NCBI RefSeq assembly: GCF_011302915.1
Contig: NZ_CP049872.1
Span: 2,731,590 to 2,795,589 of the forward strand
Length of the DNA stretch: 64,000 nt
DNA from: Thermomonas sp. HDW16
GTDB lineage: Bacteria; Pseudomonadota; Gammaproteobacteria; Xanthomonadales; Xanthomonadaceae
Direction of reading: 5' to 3'
Translations under genes and position numbers: made by a program
Part shown: piece after piece, positions 41,312 through 48,905 of the stretch
Layout: every line of letters begins with the position of its first letter
Position numbering within the stretch: position 1 is the stretch's first letter
The notes under the pieces: model-generated
Database searches by the model: none
Seen by the model: only the letters and a program-made list of their open reading frames with translations
What the model was told of the DNA's origin: nothing

Positions 41312-41765
41312 TGGTCACCTCACCCGCAATATCAATCAGACCATTTATTCGACTGTTCTCAAGCACGCCTTCGACCTGATGAACCAGCTTTGCTTTTATT
41401 CCTTCGTTCAAGACGCCGTTGCGCTCGGCTATTTCTTCGACTGCCAATTGCACATCCTTCAACTCCGGTGCAATTACCAGCAAAGGAAGCAACTGCCCGT
41501 TCAGCTTTGAAAACAATGTGCGCAGCCTTGTCGAGCTCTTTGTGAATTTTTCTTGATCGATTAGCGACAGCGTTTCTCGAACTTTTGAAAACCGCTCTGT
41601 TAAGTGATGAGCAATCAAGGCTCTCACTATGGATGGGAACTTCTTTTTATATTTGAAAATGCCATAGAGAGTGATCGACGCTATGACTATGGTGAGCAAG
41701 TCAGCCATTGTCTGCGCCGTTGACGGCACCCATCTATTCAACCACCAGTAGATTTGCTCCAACAT
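41301..41765 (-). CDS. single-span membrane protein of unknown function, AT-rich module gene 1
   Basis: A 154-residue protein from ATG 41765 (MLEQIYWWLNRWVPSTAQTM). One membrane helix (ADLLTIVIASITLYGIFKY, about 20-40) is followed by a Lys/Arg-rich stretch and a long helical soluble part (RFSKVRETLSLIDQEKFTKS, ELKDVQLAVEEIAERNGVLN). An alternative GTG start at 41822 would overlap the nrdJb end; I consider it less likely. The gene is AT-rich compared with its surroundings, lies 34 bases after nrdJb and is translationally coupled to the next gene. No family recognised. Confidence 0.6.
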   Translation of the reverse strand: MLEQIYWWLNRWVPSTAQTMADLLTIVIASITLYGIFKYKKKFPSIVRALIAHHLTERFSKVRETLSLIDQEKFTKSSTRLRTLFSKLNGQLLPLLVIAPELKDVQLAVEEIAERNGVLNEGIKAKLVHQVEGVLENSRINGLIDIAGEVTNGR

Positions 41766-41799
41766 TTGAGAGTCGTCCAATGGAGCAATCAGATCTCTT

Positions 41800-42597
41800 T
41801 TACCCGCACTTGCTATACCCACAATTCAAACACGTCGCACACCCGTCCATCAGCACGAGCGCCTTGGTCGAACACTTGTGGCACATCGTCGCCGTGGGCG
41901 GGAAGGTGGCGCCATCGCCGGTCACTTCGATGTCTTCGGGATGCCCGGCGGCGCTGCTCATCGCACCGCCCATTTCCCCGGCGCTGCCTACATCACTGTT
42001 TTTTTTTGAGCGCTGCTCGTAGGCGCGGCGCTTCTCCGCGATCAGCGCGCGCTGGTGCTCGCTCATCTCCGGGTCGTGCATCATGCCGATCGACTTCAGG
42101 TGGTCCTCGATGATCATGCCGAGTTCGGCCACCAGGCTGGGCATGTACACGCCGCCGGCCTTGAAGTAGCCGCCCTTCGGATCGAACACGGCTTTCATTT
42201 CCTCGACCAGGAAGGTCACGTCGCCGCCCTTGCGGAACACGGCGGACATGATGCGGGTCAGGGCGACGATCCACTGGAAGTGGTCCATCGACTTGGAGTT
42301 GATGAAGACCTCGAACGGGCGGCGGTGTTCGTGGTCGGTGCCGGCGTTGAGCACGATGTCGTTGATGGTCACGTACATGGCGTGTTCCACCAGCGGGCTC
42401 TTGATCTTGTAGGTGGAGCCGATCAGCACTTCCGGGCGCTCGATGCGCTCGTGCATCTGGATCACGTCGGCCACGGGCAGTTCGGCCTCGGCCTGGGCGC
42501 GGCTGATGGAATCCGCCTTGACCGCTGCTTCCTTCGCCTTGTCCTCGGGGGTGACGACGGCGTAGCCCTTGATTTTCTTTTCGATCCTGACGGCCAT
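41800..42597 (-). CDS. nrdJb: class II ribonucleotide reductase, C-terminal subunit NrdJb
   Basis: A 265-residue protein equal to the C-terminal section of adenosylcobalamin-dependent ribonucleotide reductases. The central region (about 55-175; ERPEVLIGSTYKIKSPLVEH, RRPFEVFINSKSMDHFQWIV) is the TSCPD domain. The end is a Cys-rich zinc ribbon (MCHKCSTKALVLMDGCATCL, NCGYSKCG) that holds the redox Cys that re-reduce the active site. In Pseudomonas the same split into NrdJa and NrdJb is known. Start 42597 (MAVRIEKKIKGYAVVTPED) was chosen. The catalytic NrdJa lies upstream, with a histone-like gene between. Confidence 0.88.
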   Translation of the reverse strand: MAVRIEKKIKGYAVVTPEDKAKEAAVKADSISRAQAEAELPVADVIQMHERIERPEVLIGSTYKIKSPLVEHAMYVTINDIVLNAGTDHEHRRPFEVFINSKSMDHFQWIVALTRIMSAVFRKGGDVTFLVEEMKAVFDPKGGYFKAGGVYMPSLVAELGMIIEDHLKSIGMMHDPEMSEHQRALIAEKRRAYEQRSKKNSDVGSAGEMGGAMSSAAGHPEDIEVTGDGATFPPTATMCHKCSTKALVLMDGCATCLNCGYSKCG

Positions 42598-42651
42598 GTG
42601 CGTTCCGGTTGCTGTGCTGTGTTGTTGTTCTGGAATTCGTTGCTGTATCCA

Positions 42652-42677
42652 CCCGCCCGGCGCATGCACCGGGCGGG
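42652..42677 (-). other. GC-rich stem-loop between histone-like gene and nrdJb
   Basis: A perfect 9-bp stem (CCCGCCCGG / CCGGGCGGG, loop of 8) begins 9 bases after the histone-like stop. No T-run follows on the minus strand, so it is unlikely to be a full terminator. It may reduce read-through into nrdJb or protect the upstream mRNA end, which would allow different levels for the three proteins. Confidence 0.45.
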
Positions 42678-42685
42678 CGTGGTGC

Positions 42686-43243
42686 TTACTTCTTCTTCGC
42701 GGCTTTCTTCACTGCCTTCTTAACGGCTTTCTTCGGCGCGGCCTTCTTCACCGCTTTCTTCGCGGCTTTCTTCGGCGCGGCTTTCTTCGGCGCAGCCTTC
42801 TTGGCAACGGCCTTCTTCACTGCCTTCTTGGCCTTGGCGACGTCTTTCTTCACCACCTTCTTCGCCTTGGCCAGGTCGGCCTTGGCGGTCTTCTTGGCGG
42901 CACCCACGGCCTTCTTGGCCTTGGCCACGTCCTTCTTCACCGCCTTCTTGGCGGCTGCCTTCTTGCCGGCCACCTTCTTCTTCAGGCTGGCGACTTCCTT
43001 CTTGGCATCGGCGCTGGCGGTGGCCAGTTTCTTCTTCGCCTTGGCCACGGTCTTGCCGACCGCTTTCTTCGCACTGGCAACCTTGGACTTCACCGACTTC
43101 TCGGCGGACTTGGCGGCCTTCTTCGCCTTCTTGACGGTGGCGCTGGCGGTGCTGGCCACGGCATCGCCGATTTCCGCGGCTTTTTCCTTCACGCTTTCTG
43201 CGGCGTCGGACAGCGTCGCCGTCACTCCATTTCCGTTGCTCAT
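42686..43243 (-). CDS. histone H1-like Lys/Ala-rich DNA-binding protein
   Basis: A 185-residue protein. After a 35-residue start (MSNGNGVTATLSDAAESVKE, then KAAEIGDAVAST) nearly everything is Lys and Ala in repeats such as KKAVKKDVAKAKK and KKAAPKKA, like the C-terminal domain of eukaryotic H1, HctB or AlgP of pseudomonads. It should bind DNA without sequence preference and compact it, or act as a regulator. It sits between nrdJa (stop-to-start gap of 125 bases) and nrdJb (gap of 88 bases), all in one direction. Its DNA consists of repeats encoding (KKA)-type units, so replication slippage is likely and length will vary between strains. Confidence 0.82.
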   Translation of the reverse strand: MSNGNGVTATLSDAAESVKEKAAEIGDAVASTASATVKKAKKAAKSAEKSVKSKVASAKKAVGKTVAKAKKKLATASADAKKEVASLKKKVAGKKAAAKKAVKKDVAKAKKAVGAAKKTAKADLAKAKKVVKKDVAKAKKAVKKAVAKKAAPKKAAPKKAAKKAVKKAAPKKAVKKAVKKAAKKK

Positions 43244-43368
43244 ATGCCCCTCCTCGGATGGGCGTGGGTGGGTGGGTACAACAGCGCGATCCTATACCCG
43301 CAAGCGGCGTGCGTGCAGCATGGCGAACGTCGATTCACGTTCAGTCCGCGGCGCGCGCGCCGGCGCGA

Positions 43369-45519
43369 TCAGAACTTGCCGTAATACCCTTCCTTCAAGG
43401 CATCGAACAGGTTGGCCGCGGTGTGCAGTTCGCCGTCGTATTCGATCTGTTCGTTGCCCTTGACCTCCACCACCTGGCCATCTTCCAGTTCGAAGCGGTA
43501 GGTGGTGTTCTCGAGATCCGCTTCCTTGACCAGCACGCCCTGGAAGGCGGCCGGGTTGAAGCGGAAGGTGGTGCAGCCCTTCAAGCCCTTTTCATGGGCG
43601 TAGCGATAGATGTCCTTGAAGTCCTCGTACGGGTAATCCGTGGGGACGTTCGCGGTCTTGGAGATCGAGGAATCCACCCACTTCTGCGCGGCGGCCTGCA
43701 CGTCCACGTGTTCCTTCGGCGTGATGTCGTCGGCGCTGATGAAGTAGTCCGGCAGCTTGGCGGCGGCGTCCTCGGCGAAGGGCATCGCCTTCGGATTCAC
43801 CAGTTCACGGTAGGCCAGCAGCTCGAACGACCAGACGTCGACCTTTTCCTTCGACTTCTTGCCTTCGCGGATCACGTTGCGGCTGTAGTGGTGGGCGAAG
43901 CTGGGCTCGATGCCGTTGCTGGCGTTGTTGGCCAGGCTCAGGCTGATCGTGCCGGTGGGCGCGATCGAGCTGTGGTGGGTGAAGCGGGCGCCGACTTCGG
44001 CCAGTTCCTCCACCAGTTCCGGCGCCACTTCGGCCACGCGCTGCATGTAGCGCGAATACCTGGCGTGCAGGGTCTTGCCTTCGATGTCCTGGCCGATCTT
44101 CCAGCCGTCGCGCACCATTTCCGGGCGCTGGCGCAGCATCGCCGCGGTGACGGTGAAGCGCTCGTCCATGATCGGCGCGGCGCCCTTTTCCTTCGCCAGG
44201 GCCAGGCCCATTTCCCAACCGGCCACCGCCATGTCGCGGGCGATGCGGTCGGTGAACTCGCAGGATTCCGCGCTGCCGTACTTCATCTGCAGCATGGTCA
44301 TGGTGCTGCCAAGGCCCAGGAAGCCCATGCCGTGGCGGCGCTTGCGCATGATCTCGTCGCGCTGCTGCTGCAGCGGCAGGCCGTTCACTTCGACCACGTT
44401 GTCCAGCATGCGGGTGAACACGCGGACGACTTCCTTGTATTCCTCCCAGTCGAACGTGGCCTTGTCGGTGAAGGGATGCTTGACGAACTTGGTCAGGTTG
44501 ACCGAACCCAGCAGGCAGGCGCCGTACGGCGGCAGCGGTTGCTCGCCGCAGGGATTGGTGGCGCGGATGTTCTCGCACCACCAGTTGTTGTTCATCTCGT
44601 TGACCTTGTCGATCAGGATGAAACCCGGTTCGGCGTAGTCGTACGTCGAGACCATGATCATGTCCCACAGGTGCCGCGCGCGGATGTGGCCGTAGATGCG
44701 GCAGGCGACCAGGCCATCGTCGCGGGTCACGTAGTTCTTGTGGGTGGGCCATTCGCGCCAGACCACCTGTTCCGGGTTGCCGACGTCGACGTCGTCGGCT
44801 TCCTTGACGTTCACCGGGAACACCAGCGGCCAGTCGGCGTCGGTCTTGACCGCATCCATGAAGCCGTCGGTGATCAGCAGGCTGAGGTTGAACTGGCGCA
44901 GGCGGCCGTCTTCGCGCTTGGCGCGGATGAAGTCCTTCACGTCCGGGTGCGACACGTCGAAGGTGCCCATCTGCGCGCCGCGGCGGCCACCGGCCGAGCT
45001 CACGGTGAAACACATCTTGTCGTAGATATCCATGAAGGACATCGGGCCGCTGGTGTAGGCACCGGCGCCGGCGACGAACGCGCCGCGCGGGCGCAGCGTG
45101 GAAAATTCATAGCCGATGCCGCAGCCGGCTTTCAGGGTCAGGCCGGCCTCGTGGACCTTGTCGAGGATGCCGTCCATCGAATCCTCGATGGTGCCGGACA
45201 CGGTGCAGTTGATCGTGCTGGTGGCGGGCTTGTGTTCCAGCGCGCCGGCATTGGAGGTGATGCGGCCGGCGGGAATGGCCCCGCGGCGCAGCGCCCAGGT
45301 GAAGCGTTCCACCCAGTACTGCTGCAGTTCGGTGGTGGGTTCGGCTTCGGCCAGGGCCTTGGCGACGCGCTGGTAGGTGCCGTCGATATCGGCATCCAGC
45401 GCCTCGCCCTGCTTGGTCTTCAGGCGGTACTTCTTGTCCCAGATATCGGTCGATGCCGGCTGCATCGGAATGTCCTGCTTTGCGTCCGTGGCCACCGCTT
45501 CCAACCTCACCGTGCTCAT
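43369..45519 (-). CDS. nrdJa: class II ribonucleotide reductase catalytic subunit NrdJa
   Basis: A 716-residue reductase that makes deoxyribonucleotides with adenosylcobalamin, active with or without oxygen. Active-site residues: Cys105 in STINCTVSG, thiyl Cys324 and Glu326 in NPCGEQPLPPYG, Cys335 in ACLLGSVNL. The ten-stranded barrel is complete, but the usual Cys-rich tail is missing and is encoded as NrdJb. Start 45519 (MSTVRLEAVATDAKQD) has an AGGAT-like site; the frame goes on upstream to 45591. Two NrdR-like boxes lie 190-235 bases upstream. No cobalamin riboswitch (B12-box) was seen. Confidence 0.93.
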   Translation of the reverse strand: MSTVRLEAVATDAKQDIPMQPASTDIWDKKYRLKTKQGEALDADIDGTYQRVAKALAEAEPTTELQQYWVERFTWALRRGAIPAGRITSNAGALEHKPATSTINCTVSGTIEDSMDGILDKVHEAGLTLKAGCGIGYEFSTLRPRGAFVAGAGAYTSGPMSFMDIYDKMCFTVSSAGGRRGAQMGTFDVSHPDVKDFIRAKREDGRLRQFNLSLLITDGFMDAVKTDADWPLVFPVNVKEADDVDVGNPEQVVWREWPTHKNYVTRDDGLVACRIYGHIRARHLWDMIMVSTYDYAEPGFILIDKVNEMNNNWWCENIRATNPCGEQPLPPYGACLLGSVNLTKFVKHPFTDKATFDWEEYKEVVRVFTRMLDNVVEVNGLPLQQQRDEIMRKRRHGMGFLGLGSTMTMLQMKYGSAESCEFTDRIARDMAVAGWEMGLALAKEKGAAPIMDERFTVTAAMLRQRPEMVRDGWKIGQDIEGKTLHARYSRYMQRVAEVAPELVEELAEVGARFTHHSSIAPTGTISLSLANNASNGIEPSFAHHYSRNVIREGKKSKEKVDVWSFELLAYRELVNPKAMPFAEDAAAKLPDYFISADDITPKEHVDVQAAAQKWVDSSISKTANVPTDYPYEDFKDIYRYAHEKGLKGCTTFRFNPAAFQGVLVKEADLENTTYRFELEDGQVVEVKGNEQIEYDGELHTAANLFDALKEGYYGKF

Positions 45520-45707
45520 GCCTGATCCTGCTCCTGTCCGTGTGGTATCGCGGCAATGCAATGCCGCATCCGTGTTGTCTGGTTTCGCCATCGCGGAGGC
45601 GACGACGGGGCCCCGCGCCGGTGGCGCGCTGCCGATTTGTCCTGTTTATGCCGCTTCTTCCATCCTGCGCCGCTCCCCAACGGACGCCGATCTTCCTGAA
45701 CCGTGAG

Positions 45708-45755
45708 ACACAAGGCTTGGGCCTGTTTCACGACTTCAACCACAAGATGTAGTGG
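45708..45755 (-). promoter_or_regulatory. possible NrdR box pair upstream of nrdJa
   Basis: CCACAAGATGTAGTGG at 45740-45755 matches 12 of 16 positions of the NrdR box (ACACWATATATWGTGT as I recall it). A weaker half-match, ACACAAGGCTTGGGCC, lies at 45708-45723. The two start 32 bases apart, which fits the three-helix-turn spacing of NrdR box pairs. NrdR is the common repressor of ribonucleotide reductase genes. The second box is poor, so the call is tentative. The rest of 45520-46040 holds no gene; it is the divergent promoter region of nrdJa and the HtrA gene. Confidence 0.45.
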
Positions 45756-46040
45756 AAGCGCGGGAAATGACCTTAGCGAGGCCCCGGGGCGGAGTCAACG
45801 GAAAAATTACCTGAAGGTCACGTTCGTCCTGTGTTCCACAGGGCAGAGCGCGACGCCATCGCGGTTCCACGGGATTTGCGGATTTCGTGGTGGCCAAGCT
45901 GAATGCGCCGGCCGGCGCTGGTACCGGCCGAATTCGTTTTGCGGCGCAGCAAGCCCGCCCCGGCAACGCCCGTTTGCCGGCCTTCAGCCGGGATTGCAGG
46001 ATCCACGTCAAACTGAATGCATTCCTGGCCGTCCCCACCC

Positions 46041-47483
46041 ATGCCGATGAAGACCGCTACCAAGACCTTGCTCGCCCTGACCGCTGCCGCCGCGTTCGGC
46101 GGTTTTGCCGCCACCTCGCTGAATTTGCTGGTCGAACAGCCGGCTTCCGCGGCACCGGCTGGTGGTACCGCCGCCACCGTGCCCGCCGCCGGCGCATTGC
46201 CGAACGTGGTCAACGGCACGCCGATGCCATCGCTGGCACCGATGCTCAAGCGCGTGTTGCCGGCCGTGGTCAGCGTCAACACCAAGCAGCGGGTGCGGGT
46301 CAACACGCCGTTCGGCGACGACCCGGTGTTCCGCCGCATGTTCGGCATCCCGCAGGAGCGCATCGCGCAGTCGCTGGGTTCGGGCGTGATCGTGGATGCG
46401 GCACGCGGGTTGGTGCTGACCAACAACCACGTGGTGGAGGATGCGGACGAAGTCTCCGTTACCTTGGCCGACGGCCGCACGCTGAAGGCCGAATTCGTCG
46501 GCAACGATGCGGATACCGACATCGCGCTGATGCGCATTCCCGCGCAGAACCTGACCGCGATCCCGATCGCAAACAGCGACCAGCTGCAGATCGGCGATTT
46601 CGTGGTGGCGGTGGGCAATCCGTTCGGCGTGGGGCAGACCGTCACCAGCGGCATCGTCTCCGCGGTGGGCCGCAACAACCTGCCCGGCGCCGGCTTCCAG
46701 AATTTCATCCAGACCGATGCGTCGATCAACCCCGGCAATTCCGGCGGCGCGCTGCTCAACCTCAATGGCGAGCTGATCGGCATCAACACCGCCAGCTTCA
46801 ATCCGCGCGGTTCGATGGCCGGCAATATCGGCCTGGGCTTCGCCATTCCGTCCAACCTGGCCAACAACATCAAGGACCAGTTGCTGGCCGGCGGCGTGGT
46901 CAAGCGCGGCACCCTGGGCATCGACACCCAGGACGTGGATGCGCGCATCGCCCAGGGCCTGGGCCTGGCCGAACCGCGTGGCGCGGTGGTGACCCGCGTC
47001 TATCCGGGTTCTGCCGCCGCGGCCGCAGGCCTGAAGGTCGGCGACGTGATCCTGGCCGCCAATGGCGGGCAGATCGCCGATGCCGAAGCACTGCGTAACT
47101 TCCAGGGGCTGCAGGCGGCGAATGCGCGGGTGACGCTGGACGTGCGTCGCGATGGCAAGCCGCTGCAACTCAGCACCGGCCTGCGCGAGGCACCGAAAGC
47201 CCTGCCCGGCAGCCAGCTGGACGAACGCATGGCGGGCGCCAGCTTCGCCGAACTGCCGGAAACGCTACGCCGCCAGGGCCTGTCCGGCGTGCTGGTCGAA
47301 GACGTGGCGCGCGGCAGCCGCGCGGCGCAGAACCAGTTGCAGAAAGGCGACGTGATCCTGGCCGCGAGCAGCGGCGAGTTCACCGACCTGGGTGGCTTCC
47401 GCGCCTCCTTCGCCAGCGAGCCGCAGCAGTTGGTGCTGCGCGTGCTGCGCGGCCGCAACAGTGGCCAATTGCAGATGCGTTGA
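46041..47483 (+). CDS. degQ: periplasmic HtrA/DegQ-type serine protease
   Basis: A 480-residue Do-family protease. Signal peptide (MPMKTATKTLLALTAAAAFG), protease domain with triad His130 (TNNHVVED), Asp160 (TDIALMRI) and Ser234 (NPGNSGGALL), then two PDZ domains (about 290-380; 400-475; RGAVVTRVYPGSAAAAAGLK, GVLVEDVARGSRAAQNQLQK). It degrades or refolds misfolded envelope proteins. DegP and DegQ/MucD cannot be told apart firmly here; the short loop LA region favours DegQ. No envelope-sigma gene is next to it. Confidence 0.92.
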   Translation: MPMKTATKTLLALTAAAAFGGFAATSLNLLVEQPASAAPAGGTAATVPAAGALPNVVNGTPMPSLAPMLKRVLPAVVSVNTKQRVRVNTPFGDDPVFRRMFGIPQERIAQSLGSGVIVDAARGLVLTNNHVVEDADEVSVTLADGRTLKAEFVGNDADTDIALMRIPAQNLTAIPIANSDQLQIGDFVVAVGNPFGVGQTVTSGIVSAVGRNNLPGAGFQNFIQTDASINPGNSGGALLNLNGELIGINTASFNPRGSMAGNIGLGFAIPSNLANNIKDQLLAGGVVKRGTLGIDTQDVDARIAQGLGLAEPRGAVVTRVYPGSAAAAAGLKVGDVILAANGGQIADAEALRNFQGLQAANARVTLDVRRDGKPLQLSTGLREAPKALPGSQLDERMAGASFAELPETLRRQGLSGVLVEDVARGSRAAQNQLQKGDVILAASSGEFTDLGGFRASFASEPQQLVLRVLRGRNSGQLQMR

Positions 47484-47575
47484 GCATTGCATTCAGGCGA
47501 CACCTTCGCGCCGTGACAGGCGCATCACGCGGACATTGCGAAACTGCAGGTTCCGCCCACGTTCGAGGATCCGCG

Positions 47576-47932
47576 ATGAGCACCAATACCGATGCGTTGA
47601 AGACCAACCTGGGCGAAGCCGGCAGCCACCTCAAGCAGGCGGCGGTGGCGGCGGGCGATGCGCTGAAAGGCGCGGCGAGCGCCGCCGGTGGCGAAATGAA
47701 GCTGGGCAAGGCGCAGATGAAATCCGAACTGGCCGATGGCGCGTTGGCCGGCCTGACCGCCGCCGAACATCTTGGCAGCGCCACCGGCGAGCAAGTCGAC
47801 GTGCTGATGGAAAAAGGCCGCGACCTGATCGACAGCGCCGCAGAACTGATCCGCGAGCGTCCGCTGGCGGCGTTCGGTGCCGCCTTCGCCGCCGGCTGGA
47901 TCATCAGCAAGCTCGGCCGCAGCGACAAGTAA
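47576..47932 (+). CDS. YqjD/ElaB-like membrane-anchored protein
   Basis: A 118-residue protein mostly of amphipathic helix rich in Ala, Lys and Glu (LKTNLGEAGSHLKQAAVAAG, GDALKGAASAAGGEMKLGKA), ending with a hydrophobic helix (PLAAFGAAFAAGWIISKLG). A DUF883-like layout, as in ElaB and YqjD, which tether ribosomes to the inner membrane. The following two genes complete a three-gene YqjD-YqjE-YqjK-like unit. It lies 92 bases after degQ. The start at 47576 was chosen because the coiled region begins there. Confidence 0.75.
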   Translation: MSTNTDALKTNLGEAGSHLKQAAVAAGDALKGAASAAGGEMKLGKAQMKSELADGALAGLTAAEHLGSATGEQVDVLMEKGRDLIDSAAELIRERPLAAFGAAFAAGWIISKLGRSDK

Positions 47933-47941
47933 GCCGCATCG

Positions 47942-48517
47942 ATGCAGACCGGCGAGGACGCCCCGCAAGCGGAACCGTCGGCGCATGCCGAACAGGGGCC
48001 TGCGCAGGCCGCGCCCGGCATCGAAGACGCGCTGCATCAGCTCGGCGCGGAAAGTCGCGCCGGCCTGAAGGCTGCAAGCGATGCCGCCAAGGCGCTGCGC
48101 ATCCTGGTCGCCGCGGATATCTCGCTGGCGCGTAGTGCCTTCGGGCGCGCGTTGGCGCTGACGGGCGTCGCCATCGCATTCGGCGCGTCCAGTTGGCTGC
48201 TGCTGATGGCGGCGATGATCGCGGCGATGCAATCGGCCGGCCTGTCCTGGTTGGTGTCGCTGCTGATCGCCGCCCTGCTCAGCATCGCGATCACCGTGGG
48301 TGCCGGCATCGGTGCGATGCGCTATTTCGAGCACACCCGGCTGAAGGCCACGCGCCGGCAGTTCGCGCGGCTGGGTTTCGGCGAACTGGCCGACCTGATG
48401 CCGGATACCGACAGCCCAGTCTCCAGTGCCGAGGCAGCGCAACGCCTGGCCGAAGCCGAGGCTGAAGCCGGCACGCCGATTAAGAAAGGGCTGGGCGTGA
48501 ACGTCACCCCGCCATGA
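47942..48517 (+). CDS. YqjE-like holin-superfamily membrane protein
   Basis: A 191-residue protein with two close membrane helices in the middle (about 70-92, IAFGASSWLLLMAAMIAAMQ; about 100-122, WLVSLLIAALLSIAITVGAG), flanked by soluble tails: a 50-residue acidic start and a C-terminal part with KATRRQFARLGFGELADLMP. It matches the phage_holin_3_6/YqjE pattern. Starts 9 bases after the YqjD-like gene. Role unknown; the cluster is common in stationary phase in enterobacteria. Confidence 0.7.
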   Translation: MQTGEDAPQAEPSAHAEQGPAQAAPGIEDALHQLGAESRAGLKAASDAAKALRILVAADISLARSAFGRALALTGVAIAFGASSWLLLMAAMIAAMQSAGLSWLVSLLIAALLSIAITVGAGIGAMRYFEHTRLKATRRQFARLGFGELADLMPDTDSPVSSAEAAQRLAEAEAEAGTPIKKGLGVNVTPP

Positions 48518-48557
48518 GCGCGCCAGCCATGACGACATCCGCGACGAGGGCCACCCG

Positions 48558-48905
48558 ATGAGCTTCGATGCGCTGATCACCAAGGTGCAGCAGGCGGAGG
48601 CCGCGCTGGAATCGCGCGAGCGCCGCACCGGCGAACAATGGCAGCAGTTGAAGACCACCTGGCGCAGCAGCTGGACCCCGGGACGGATCGTGATCGCCGG
48701 GCTTGCCGCCGGCTTCATGGTGGGTCGCGCGCGACCATTGCGCGCAGCGGCCAATGGAGGCGGCGTCTTGCAGATGCTGAGCGCGCTGTCCGGCCTGATC
48801 GCCAGTGGCAGTGCACAGGTGGCCGCGGAAGAAGCTGGCGACGCTGCCGATGCCGCGCAAACCGTTGCAACAACATCCACCGACATCCACCAGGACGCCG
48901 CATGA
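48558..48905 (+). CDS. third protein of the YqjD/YqjE-like cluster
   Basis: A 115-residue protein: a charged helix (AEAALESRERRTGEQWQQLK), then a hydrophobic segment (GRIVIAGLAAGFMVGRARPL) and an Ala-rich region. It resembles YqjK-like proteins in position and style but similarity is weak. The gene overlaps the permease gene by 4 bases (ATGA). Single possible membrane segment. Unknown function. Confidence 0.65.
   Translation: MSFDALITKVQQAEAALESRERRTGEQWQQLKTTWRSSWTPGRIVIAGLAAGFMVGRARPLRAAANGGGVLQMLSALSGLIASGSAQVAAEEAGDAADAAQTVATTSTDIHQDAA

Noticed and set aside
41766..41822. GTG start at 41822 for the AT-rich membrane protein
   Set aside because: It would overlap the nrdJb end and adds residues without a ribosome site; ATG 41765 gives a sensible N-terminus before the membrane helix. 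It cannot be fully excluded.
43258..45525. A 755-codon open frame on the plus strand
   Set aside because: It runs exactly antisense to nrdJa, has a His/Arg/Ala/Val-biased composition typical of the reverse strand of GC-rich genes, and shows no domain.
45520..45760. Cobalamin riboswitch before nrdJa
   Set aside because: I could not find a B12-box or the surrounding stems on the minus strand; only NrdR-like boxes were seen.
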